From: MED-G82 sp964342675
GTDB lineage: Bacteria > Pseudomonadota > Gammaproteobacteria > Magnimaribacterales > D2472
Reading direction: 5' to 3'
Length of the DNA: 8,187 bases
Assembly: GCA_964342675.1 (NCBI GenBank)
Contig: CAYFFR010000041.1
Location: forward strand, 1 to 8,187
Positions 1-5,931 of this stretch are shown piece after piece. Numbering within the stretch: the stretch's first letter is position 1; each line of letters begins with the position of its first letter. Both the position numbers and the translations under genes were made by a program. The notes below the pieces were generated by a model. It was not told where the DNA came from and searched no databases. It saw only the letters and a program-made list of their open reading frames with translations.

Positions 1-603
1 AAACATAACACCAATTTTCATTCTGATTTGATTAATAAAAATAACCATTGCGTTTGATCTTTGGATATTGCCAGTAATTTTTCTTAATGCTTGAGACATT
101 AATCTTGCCTGAAGACCAACATGATGATCTCCCATTTCGCCCTCTATTTCAGCCCTTGGAGTTAATGCAGCCACAGAATCAACAACAATTAAATCAACAC
201 TATTAGATTTAACTAGCATATCCGTAACTTCTAAAGCTTGTTCACCAGTATCCGGTTGAGACAAAAGCAGCTCATCAACATCTACACCAAGTTTTTCAGC
301 ATAAGTAGGGTCAAGCGCATGCTCTGCATCAATAAATGCTGCAGTTCCTCCAGATTTCTGACATTCAGCAATAACCTGAAGAGTTAGAGTTGTTTTACCT
401 GAAGATTCAGGTCCAAATACCTCCACAACCCTCCCTTTGGGCAGACCTCCTATTCCAAGAGCAATATCAAGCCCCAAAGAACCAGTAGATACAGATGGAA
501 GATCAATAAGATCCCTCTCACCCATCTTCATTACAGTTCCTTTACCAAACTGTTTTTCTATTTGAGAGATAGTCTCATTTAAGCTCTTATTTTTATCATT
601 CAT
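1..603 (-). CDS. recA: RecA recombinase, N-terminal part (3' end outside window)
   Basis: RecA forms ATP-dependent filaments on single-stranded DNA, catalyses strand exchange in homologous recombination, and triggers LexA self-cleavage in the SOS response. I translated 201 codons from the ATG at 603-601 to the window edge. Visible are the Walker A motif GPESSGKT (residues 64-71, Lys70), the catalytic Glu94 in DAEHALDP, the Walker B strand LIVVDS (Asp142), the L1 loop around EGEMGDHHVG (154-163), and NQIRMKIGVMF leading into L2, where the window ends. About 150 C-terminal residues are missing compared with the usual 350. The start agrees with family length and has a ribosome binding site and a LexA box just upstream. 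It is divergent from fdxA and separated from it by 111 bp. The reading frame is intact and no key residue is altered. Confidence 0.98.
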   Translation of the reverse strand, partial: MNDKNKSLNETISQIEKQFGKGTVMKMGERDLIDLPSVSTGSLGLDIALGIGGLPKGRVVEVFGPESSGKTTLTLQVIAECQKSGGTAAFIDAEHALDPTYAEKLGVDVDELLLSQPDTGEQALEVTDMLVKSNSVDLIVVDSVAALTPRAEIEGEMGDHHVGLQARLMSQALRKITGNIQRSNAMVIFINQIRMKIGVMF

Positions 604-610
604 AATATTG

Positions 611-615
611 CCTCT
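611..615 (-). promoter_or_regulatory. recA ribosome binding site (AGAGG)
   Basis: On the minus strand AGAGG lies seven bases before the recA ATG, which is normal Shine-Dalgarno spacing. It fixes the recA start and is one of only two convincing ribosome binding sites in the window, the other being at ftsB. Confidence 0.7.
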
Positions 616-635
616 TACTGTATGTATATACAGTA
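616..635. promoter_or_regulatory. LexA operator (SOS box) of recA
   Basis: The sequence TACTGTATGTATATACAGTA is a nearly perfect palindrome that contains the full gamma/beta-proteobacterial LexA consensus CTGT-N8-ACAG (618-633) with an AT-rich alternating centre. It closely resembles the E. coli recA operator. It lies between the recA ribosome binding site and the probable -10 element and overlaps that -10, so bound LexA should block RNA polymerase directly. It is more than 40 bp upstream of the proposed fdxA -35, so it probably controls recA only. That a LexA protein is encoded elsewhere is inferred. Confidence 0.93.
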
Positions 636-658
636 TATTAAAATCCATAAAAAATCAA
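632..658 (-). promoter_or_regulatory. Probable sigma70 promoter of recA
   Basis: Read on the minus strand, TTGATT (658-653) and TATACT (637-632) resemble -35 and -10 elements. The spacer is 15 bp, shorter than the ideal 17, so the -35 assignment is less certain than the -10. TATACT overlaps the LexA box, as expected for an SOS promoter. The predicted start near 625 would give a leader of about 20 bases that still includes the AGAGG ribosome binding site. Confidence 0.45.
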
Positions 659-678
659 ATAAAAAAGTATTTTTTTTA

Positions 679-707
679 CTGACTTGATGCACATGGGTTG
701 TTAGAAT
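679..707 (+). promoter_or_regulatory. Probable extended -10 promoter of fdxA
   Basis: CTGACT (679-684, four of six -35 matches), a 17-bp spacer and TAGAAT (702-707, five of six -10 matches) form a plausible sigma70 promoter. A TG at 699-700, one base before the -10, makes it an extended -10 type. The expected transcription start, about 7 bases past the -10, falls at about 713-715, at or next to the fdxA ATG at 715. The message would then be nearly or fully leaderless, consistent with the absence of a Shine-Dalgarno sequence. Confidence 0.5.
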
Positions 708-714
708 CCAACAC

Positions 715-1038
715 ATGACATTCGTTGTAACTGAGTCTTGTATTAACTGCAAACATACTGATTGTGTAGAGGTATGTCCAGTAGATTGTTTCTATGAAGG
801 CCCAAACTTTTTGGTAATACATCCTGAAGAATGTATAGACTGTGCCTTATGTGAGCCTGAATGCCCTGTTGATGCTATCTTCTCTGAAGATGAGCTACCT
901 GAGGATCAAATAGAATTTATCGAAATTAATGCTGAATTATCTGAGAAATGGCCTAATATCGTGGAGCAAATAGACCCCCTACCTGAATCTAAAAAATTTG
1001 CTGAAATAGCATCTAAAAAAAATTTACTGAAAAGATAG
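715..1038 (+). CDS. fdxA: Seven-iron ferredoxin FdxA ([3Fe-4S][4Fe-4S])
   Basis: Small soluble electron carrier of the Azotobacter FdI type. The 107-residue protein matches that family over its whole length, including the characteristic run TDCVEVCPVDCFYEGPNF (15-32) and ECIDCALCEPECP (39-51). By family precedent Cys9, Cys17 and Cys50 bind the 3Fe-4S cluster, and Cys21, Cys40, Cys43 and Cys46 the 4Fe-4S cluster; Cys12 and Cys25 are the conserved free cysteines. The long acidic C-terminal half, with NAELSEKWPNI and DPLPE, is also typical of FdI-type proteins and separates it from short 2[4Fe-4S] ferredoxins. The start is fixed by homology, since MTFVVTESC aligns with the family N-terminus, although no Shine-Dalgarno precedes it. 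In Pseudomonas this gene lies between rpoS and mutS. Here it sits between recA and the operon end, and its last 15 bp overlap the convergent DUF368 gene. Its redox partner cannot be told from the sequence. Confidence 0.96.
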   Translation: MTFVVTESCINCKHTDCVEVCPVDCFYEGPNFLVIHPEECIDCALCEPECPVDAIFSEDELPEDQIEFIEINAELSEKWPNIVEQIDPLPESKKFAEIASKKNLLKR

Positions 1039-1800
1039 CCAGCCAAATAAAAGTCCAAAACCAGAAATAAAAATTAATCCACTAAAGAAATAATTAACTG
1101 AATCCTGATATTGATAGTAAATTTTAGAGATAATTTTTGGCATCAATAATAAAGAACAAATACATCCAATAGCAAATATACTTAAAATATGTAAATCCAT
1201 GCCACTAATTGAATCTATAATTAATGGATAAATACCCAACACAACTAAAATAGCGCTTCCAGAAATTCCAGGAATGATAAAAAAACTAAATGCAATAAAT
1301 CCAGAAACTACCAAAAACCAAAATGAATAGGCTTCATCAACTGCAGGTTTGTATGTTAAATCAATAATGATGATCATAAGACCTATATTAATTCCTACTA
1401 TTAAAGTGATAAATTTATTCAAAGGGTTTTTCAAAAAATTTTTCATAAAGTCAGCTACTTTTAAAGCAATAAAAATCATTAATACTGCAATCCCAGACCT
1501 AAAAGATGCCTCGTGGTTTTGAATGAGATAAGTAAGTAAATTTGCAAATAGCAAGATTGCTATTGCCATGCTAATCAATAAGACAATCAAAAGTGGTAAT
1601 TGAAGGGAATTCATCCAATAATTTTTTGAAAATAGATCTTTGTTGAGTTTAAGATTGCTCAGAATATCTAGAAGATTTCTATAAATCCCAAATGCTAATG
1701 CTACGGTGGCTCCAGAAATTCCTGGCAAAACCTCTGCCAAACCCATAAAAAATCCAGCAACAGCATACCTGGTCTTTGTTATGATGGGCTTATTATTCAT
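1024..1800 (-). CDS. DUF368 membrane protein, PopT-type polyprenyl-phosphate transporter
   Basis: An integral membrane protein of about 258 residues with mostly hydrophobic helices and two copies of the DUF368 hallmark: EVLPGISGATVAL near residues 23-35 and IPGISGSAILVVLGIY near 176-191. The paired PGISG loops suggest an internal inverted repeat, as in other transporters of this type. DUF368 proteins (PopT in Vibrio cholerae) have been shown genetically to recycle undecaprenyl phosphate across the cytoplasmic membrane, with most effect at alkaline pH. That function is carried over by family membership. I chose the ATG at 1800 rather than an ATG 11 codons upstream, because it gives the 8-bp overlap ATGAATAA with the pcm stop, the same form as at other junctions here, and the protein then begins near the first family-like helix. 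It is the last gene of the operon, in the position where relatives carry nlpD-rpoS. Its final 15 bp overlap fdxA tail to tail. Confidence 0.88.
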   Translation of the reverse strand: MNNKPIITKTRYAVAGFFMGLAEVLPGISGATVALAFGIYRNLLDILSNLKLNKDLFSKNYWMNSLQLPLLIVLLISMAIAILLFANLLTYLIQNHEASFRSGIAVLMIFIALKVADFMKNFLKNPLNKFITLIVGINIGLMIIIIDLTYKPAVDEAYSFWFLVVSGFIAFSFFIIPGISGSAILVVLGIYPLIIDSISGMDLHILSIFAIGCICSLLLMPKIISKIYYQYQDSVNYFFSGLIFISGFGLLFGWLSFQ

Positions 1801-2473
1801 CGTCTTTAGTAAGTCCACCAAGCATCGGAACAAAAGCTACATCATCAAAATCTAATACTTCATAATTATCTTTATTAGTCTTCTTAATAACCTTAAGTGT
1901 TTGTTGATGTTGTAAACCAACTGGGAGGACTAATTTTGCATCTTTTTTTAAAATGTTAATTAATTCAATAGGTAATTCAGGAGGTGCAGCTGCACAAATT
2001 ATTCCATCAAATTTTATGTTTTCTTTGTGCATCTCAAAACCATCTGCATGTTTTACTTTAACATTTCTTATTCCAAGATCTGTGATGACTCTTCTGCTCT
2101 TTAAAACTAATTCCTTAACTCTTTCAATAGCTATTACTTCTTTAGCAAAAAAGGATAAGATTGAGCTTTGATAGCCTGAACCTGATCCTATATCAAGAAC
2201 TCTATCAAATACCCTGCCTCTGCTAGAGGTATCATTAAGAAGTAATTCTGTCATTTTTGCAACTATATAAGGCTGTGATATGGTTTGTTTATAGCCAATT
2301 GCAAGTGCTCTATTCTCATATGCCCTAGACCACAATGCTTCATCTAAGAATAAATGTCGTTTCACTTGACTCATCGCATCTAGAACTCTGAAATCTTTAA
2401 TACCAAAACTTAACAATTCCTCAATCATTTTTTCTCGAACCCTTTTAAAGGTAAATCCAGATACTCTAGACAT
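1793..2473 (-). CDS. pcm: Protein-L-isoaspartate O-methyltransferase
   Basis: Cytosolic repair enzyme that transfers a methyl group from S-adenosylmethionine to L-isoaspartyl residues formed as proteins age, starting their return to aspartate. The 226-residue protein shows the substrate-site motif GYKQTISQPYIVAKMTELL (60-78), the SAM-binding loop VLDIGSGSGYQSS (92-104), the acidic strand end of motif II (VIAIERV), the AAPPELP segment, and the C-terminal FVPMLGGL motif specific to Pcm. Family members are about 208-230 residues long, so it is complete. The ATG at 2473 overlaps the surE stop by 8 bp (ATGTCTAG) and has no clear Shine-Dalgarno, so translation is probably coupled to surE. The surE-pcm pair is conserved in proteobacteria. 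Its own stop overlaps the DUF368 start. Confidence 0.96.
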   Translation of the reverse strand: MSRVSGFTFKRVREKMIEELLSFGIKDFRVLDAMSQVKRHLFLDEALWSRAYENRALAIGYKQTISQPYIVAKMTELLLNDTSSRGRVFDRVLDIGSGSGYQSSILSFFAKEVIAIERVKELVLKSRRVITDLGIRNVKVKHADGFEMHKENIKFDGIICAAAPPELPIELINILKKDAKLVLPVGLQHQQTLKVIKKTNKDNYEVLDFDDVAFVPMLGGLTKDDE

Positions 2474-3212
2474 TCTTAAAAAAACTTAATTCACCTAAAT
2501 GATTTTGAGATGAAGAGGTTAGATCGTAATTTAAAAAAGAGATAGAAACATACCCATCTTTGATTGCATCTGTATCTGCATGATTCTGATTAGGCTTAGG
2601 CGCACCACTAGCATTAAACTTAAAAACTAAGCCATCATCATCTCTGATTTTTATTGGCGGATCAGGGTTATCTCTATATGCTATAGATGTGATTTTTATG
2701 CCTTTGTAATTTTCTTCAGTGACATCAGGGAAATTTATATTAATTAAGTAGGTATTAGGAATTTTATCTGATCGAATAACTCGCAAAATTTCTAGTGCTT
2801 TATAAGCTAAAAAATTAATGTCCTTTGGATTATAAGCACATACTGAAAATGCCACTGGTGGAAAAGTTAGGCCTATACCTGCAATTGCAGCACCAATAGT
2901 GCCAGAATAAAATACATCTGTTCCTAAATTTGGACCTAAATTCATACCAGAAACTATTTGATCAATGGGATCTTTTATTAGTCCATATAAGCCTAGATAT
3001 GAACAATCAGCTGGGGTACCATCTACAACAAAAATCTTATCCTCAATAGCTTTAACAACTATTTCTTTTCTTAAGCTTACAGCAGCGCTCATTCCGCTGC
3101 AGTTTGACTTTGGAGCTACCATATAAGCTGTGTGATCCTGGCTTAACGATTTAAATAACTCTGTTATTCCTGATGATTTAAACCCATCATCATTGGTAAT
3201 TAAAATACTCAT
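2466..3212 (-). CDS. surE: 5'/3'-nucleotidase SurE
   Basis: SurE is a metal-dependent phosphatase that removes phosphate from 5' and 3' nucleoside monophosphates and, in E. coli, can hydrolyse short polyphosphate. The 248 residues begin with the signature ILITNDDGF. Predicted metal ligands are Asp8, Asp9, Ser39 (in PKSNCSGMSAA) and an asparagine of the SGMNLGPNLGTDVFYSGTIGAA block (87-109). VDGTPADCSYLGL (62-74) and LININFP are further family motifs. The length is as expected for the family. The start shares an ATGA 4-bp overlap with the ispDF stop, so ribosome hand-over is likely. In most gammaproteobacteria truD lies between ispF and surE; here the two are directly joined. pcm follows with an 8-bp overlap. 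Confidence 0.97.
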   Translation of the reverse strand: MSILITNDDGFKSSGITELFKSLSQDHTAYMVAPKSNCSGMSAAVSLRKEIVVKAIEDKIFVVDGTPADCSYLGLYGLIKDPIDQIVSGMNLGPNLGTDVFYSGTIGAAIAGIGLTFPPVAFSVCAYNPKDINFLAYKALEILRVIRSDKIPNTYLININFPDVTEENYKGIKITSIAYRDNPDPPIKIRDDDGLVFKFNASGAPKPNQNHADTDAIKDGYVSISFLNYDLTSSSQNHLGELSFFKNV

Positions 3213-4357
3213 ATTATCTTAAGGCTGGAAAGAGCATAAACTGCAATCCCATTATTATGTCCAATGACTCCAAGCCCTTCAGTAGTTGTTGACTTAATTG
3301 CTATATTTTCTTCATTTATTTTTAAGAGTTTAGAGAGAGCCTCTGTTATTTGTTGAACATGTGGGGAAATCTTCGGTGATTCACAAATGATTGTGATATC
3401 AACATTGTGAGGTTTAAGTCCATTTCTAAATAAAAGATCTAATGATTTACTTAAAATTTTAGTGCTATCTAGGTTCTTATTGGATGCAAGATTATCTGGA
3501 AAATAATATCCAATATCTCTTAACCCTCCTGCTCCAAGTAAAGCATCTGATAACGCATGCAAAAGAATGTCGCCATCTGAATGCGCTACTACCCGATAAT
3601 CTGATTTTATCTTGATAGTTCCTAATACAATATTAGAATTCTTAGCAGGTTTATATTTATGGAAGTCTATTCCTCTTCCAACAGAATTATCAAAAGGATC
3701 AATTCTTCGAAAATCATCAGGGGTAGTAATTTTAATATTAGAATCATTCCCATCAACATAAGTTATTAAAAAATTACTATTTTCCATAACTTGGGATTCA
3801 TCAGAAAAATGTTTTGCTTGATCATAAGCAGACTTCATTGCGAGAACAAAGCTTTTACTTCTAAATATCTGAGGTGTTTGAATCAATGCTAATTCTGTTC
3901 TATTAATAGGTTTAAAGTCTTGGTTGATATTCCTTGCTGAGTCAACACATTCCACAAAAGGCACGACTCCCTCAAACTGATGATCTTTATTTAATATTTC
4001 TAACATTTCTTTAATTAAATTTACATCAAAGAATGGTCGAACAACATCATGTATTAATACATAATCATAGTCATTATCATCGAATGCTTGAATAGCATTA
4101 AATACTGATTCAAATCTAGTATTGCCTCCTTTTGAAAAGGATATCTTTTTATTTTCAACCAACTTTTGGTTTAAGAAATTAGTATCACTTCCAGAAATTG
4201 GAACCAGTACTTTTGTTATATCTTTATATTTTAGAAGCTTGTTAATAGTGAATTCAAAAATAGTGCTTGTGCCAATTCTCTTATACTGTTTAGGAGTATC
4301 TGAGTCTGCTCTTTTACCTATCCCTGCTGAAGGAACTATTGCAAGAACTTTAGTCAT
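3209..4357 (-). CDS. ispDF: Bifunctional IspD-IspF enzyme of the MEP isoprenoid pathway
   Basis: One 382-residue protein carries two non-consecutive MEP-pathway enzymes. The N-terminal half is IspD, which joins CTP to methylerythritol 4-phosphate: PSAGIGKRADSDTPKQY (9-25, with Arg16 and Lys23), GGNTRFESVFNA (77-88), HDVVRP with Asp104, Arg153 in NRTELALIQTPQIF, and Lys209 in NIKITTPDD. The C-terminal half is IspF, which makes the 2,4-cyclodiphosphate: GIDFHKY with zinc ligands Asp231 and His233, His267 in AHSDGDILLHALSDALLG, DIGYYFPD, and KSTTTEGLG. Both active sites look complete. The link between the domains is very short (about residues 215-226). IspF residues 364, 367 and 369 (V, H, N) differ from the usual F, R, E of the trimer cavity. 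Fusions are known mainly from alpha- and epsilonproteobacteria; in gammaproteobacteria the two genes are normally adjacent but separate. It overlaps ftsB by 8 bp and surE by 4 bp. Confidence 0.96.
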   Translation of the reverse strand: MTKVLAIVPSAGIGKRADSDTPKQYKRIGTSTIFEFTINKLLKYKDITKVLVPISGSDTNFLNQKLVENKKISFSKGGNTRFESVFNAIQAFDDNDYDYVLIHDVVRPFFDVNLIKEMLEILNKDHQFEGVVPFVECVDSARNINQDFKPINRTELALIQTPQIFRSKSFVLAMKSAYDQAKHFSDESQVMENSNFLITYVDGNDSNIKITTPDDFRRIDPFDNSVGRGIDFHKYKPAKNSNIVLGTIKIKSDYRVVAHSDGDILLHALSDALLGAGGLRDIGYYFPDNLASNKNLDSTKILSKSLDLLFRNGLKPHNVDITIICESPKISPHVQQITEALSKLLKINEENIAIKSTTTEGLGVIGHNNGIAVYALSSLKII

Positions 4358-4658
4358 CGGGATCTATATCAGATATATCTATTTTAACTAGATTTTCACC
4401 TGGTAAAATTAAATCTAGCTCTTCACGAGCATAGGTCTCTGAGAATTCTGAATTATTTTGCATAGACCTAATCTCTTCTTCAAGGGAAATATTCTCGTGA
4501 ATGATGATCTTGTTTTGTTCTTCTTCATTAATCAATTGAAGCTTAAGCTTCTTGTTTAAGCTCACTCCATTTGAATCAAAAAAAACCAAATAAAAAGAAT
4601 AGAAGGTAAATAAAACTAAGATTGATAAAAGTATCTTAAATAAAAATCTTGTTTGCAT
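4350..4658 (-). CDS. ftsB: Cell division protein FtsB
   Basis: A 102-residue bitopic membrane protein, matching the 103 residues of E. coli FtsB. It has a short cytoplasmic N-terminus, one transmembrane helix at about residues 6-25, a polar segment rich in Leu/Ile heptad positions that should form a coiled coil (about 33-67), and the C-terminal family motif YAREELDLILPGE (76-88). FtsB joins FtsL and FtsQ in the periplasm, and this complex activates the septal synthase FtsWI. Glu88 matches the conserved Glu82 of E. coli FtsB in the FtsQ-binding region, while the next aromatic positions (Phe84, Tyr85 in E. coli) are Leu and Val here. The frame is open further upstream inside eno, but I chose the ATG at 4658 because a strong TAAGGA lies eight bases before it and the N-terminus then fits the family. 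It overlaps the eno end by 23 bp and ispDF by 8 bp. Position next to eno is typical. Confidence 0.93.
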   Translation of the reverse strand: MQTRFLFKILLSILVLFTFYSFYLVFFDSNGVSLNKKLKLQLINEEEQNKIIIHENISLEEEIRSMQNNSEFSETYAREELDLILPGENLVKIDISDIDPDD

Positions 4659-5931
4659 ATGGAATGTCCTTAGCGTTATTTTCAAATTCAATCCACAATA
4701 GTCTATTATATTTTGCTGTCCTGTCAGATCGGCATGGCGCTCCAGATTTGATTTGACCTGCACCTACCCCTACTGCTAAATCACATAAAGTAGTATCTTC
4801 TGTTTCTCCAGATCGATGAGAAATAATAACCTTATATTTGTTTAAAGAAGCCATATTTATGGTTCTTAAAGTCTCAGTGATGGTACCAACTTGATTGTAT
4901 TTAATTAAAATCGAGTTTGCCATTCCTTCATCAATACCTTTGTTAAGATAAGCTTCATTGGATACAAATAGGTCATCACCAACTATCTGGCATTGACCAT
5001 TAAGCTTATTAGTTAATAACTTCCATCCATCAAAATCATTTTCATCCATACCATCTTCTATTGAAATAATTGGATAAGACTTTACAAGTGAAGATAAATA
5101 TTCTCCAAATTCATGATTAGATAATTCTTGACCTTCATCAACTAGTCTATAAGTATTATTTGAAAAGAGTTCTGATGCTGCACAATCTAGAGCTATGCCA
5201 ATATCTTTTCCAGATTTAAAACCGCATTGGTCTATAGCTTGAATTATTAACTCAATCGCTTGGTGATTTGAACCAAGATTAGGTGCAAAACCACCCTCAT
5301 CACCTACAGCATCATTCATATTATTTTTCTTAAGAATGGACTTTAATGACCCATATACTTCTATTGACCATTTGATACCTTCTAAGAATGAATCAGCGCC
5401 TATAGGCATGATCATAAATTCTTGAATATCAATATTATTGCTAGCATGTTGGCCGCCATTAATAATATTCAGCATGGGGACTGGAATACTCATTACAGCA
5501 TCTTCTCCACAAACATCTTTATATGTATTATTCACATGCTGATATAAAGGAATCTTATTAACTAATGAGCCTGCTTTAAGCGTTGCTAAAGATGCAGCCA
5601 AAATAGCATTTGCCCCTAAATTTTCTTTATTAGATGTTCCATCTAGCTCAATCATTATTTGATCTATGGCTTCTTGATTACATGGGTTTTGTCCTAAAAG
5701 ATTAGTACGAATTTCACCGTTTAGATTACTCACAGCCTTCAAAACACCTTTGCCTAAATAATCTTTTCCTCCATCCCTTAATTCTATTGCTTCTCTTGAT
5801 CCTGTTGATGCCCCGCTAGGGACCATTGATATACATTCTGTGCCATCAGATAAGATGATTTTAGATGATATGGTAGGTAGCCCCCTAGAATCTATAACTT
5901 GAATAGCTTGTATATCTTTAATAGTAATCAT
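4636..5931 (-). CDS. eno: Enolase
   Basis: Enolase interconverts 2-phosphoglycerate and phosphoenolpyruvate in glycolysis and gluconeogenesis. The 431-residue protein keeps every catalytic and metal-binding position: His162, Glu171, Glu212 in GDEGGFAPN, Asp249 in ALDCAASE, Glu292 in SIEDG, Asp319 in GDDLF, Lys344 in ILIKYNQ, the SHRSGETED loop (371-379) and Lys395. Several near-invariant neighbours differ: DSRGNPT reads DSRGLPT (Leu18), NGGEHADNN reads NGGQHASNN, and the C-terminal KTGSxSRSDR region reads KSGAPCRSDR. The start is probably the ATG at 5931, which shares one base with the kdsA stop (TGATG). An in-frame TTG at 5934 would add one residue and make a 4-bp overlap. No Shine-Dalgarno is visible. 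The end overlaps ftsB by 23 bp. PEP made here is a substrate of KdsA, encoded just upstream. Confidence 0.97.
   Translation of the reverse strand: MITIKDIQAIQVIDSRGLPTISSKIILSDGTECISMVPSGASTGSREAIELRDGGKDYLGKGVLKAVSNLNGEIRTNLLGQNPCNQEAIDQIMIELDGTSNKENLGANAILAASLATLKAGSLVNKIPLYQHVNNTYKDVCGEDAVMSIPVPMLNIINGGQHASNNIDIQEFMIMPIGADSFLEGIKWSIEVYGSLKSILKKNNMNDAVGDEGGFAPNLGSNHQAIELIIQAIDQCGFKSGKDIGIALDCAASELFSNNTYRLVDEGQELSNHEFGEYLSSLVKSYPIISIEDGMDENDFDGWKLLTNKLNGQCQIVGDDLFVSNEAYLNKGIDEGMANSILIKYNQVGTITETLRTINMASLNKYKVIISHRSGETEDTTLCDLAVGVGAGQIKSGAPCRSDRTAKYNRLLWIEFENNAKDIPYANKIFI
4667..4672 (-). promoter_or_regulatory. ftsB ribosome binding site (TAAGGA) inside eno
   Basis: Read on the minus strand, TAAGGA stands eight bases before the ftsB ATG at 4658, inside the last codons of eno. 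It decides the ftsB start over the longer open frame and is the only strong Shine-Dalgarno sequence within the operon, suggesting that ftsB is initiated independently. Confidence 0.75.

Noticed and set aside
661..677. A6-GTA-T8 run between the divergent promoters, looking like a hairpin or a shared UP element.
   Set aside because: Such A/T runs are expected by chance at this base composition, and its position relative to the recA -35 is not diagnostic.
697..712. GTTG-N8-CAAC dyad over the fdxA -10, a possible operator.
   Set aside because: Only four base pairs per arm and no match to a known regulator site that I recognise.
991..1011. Possible minus-strand intrinsic terminator for the operon: TGCT-ATTTC-AGCA followed by AA and six Ts.
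   Set aside because: The stem is only 4 bp and lies inside fdxA coding sequence, where A- and T-runs are common in this AT-rich DNA. Not strong enough to annotate.
1801..1833. Upstream ATG for the DUF368 protein, adding 11 residues.
   Set aside because: No Shine-Dalgarno and a larger overlap with pcm; the ATG at 1800 gives the 8-bp overlap form seen at other junctions.
1953..2171. Plus-strand open frame antisense to pcm.
   Set aside because: It lacks a recognisable motif or ribosome binding site and lies wholly inside a well-supported gene on the other strand.
4659..4763. Longer N-terminus for FtsB extending into eno.
   Set aside because: The added 35 residues are a frame-shifted reading of the eno C-terminus. 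The strong TAAGGA and family length both support the ATG at 4658.
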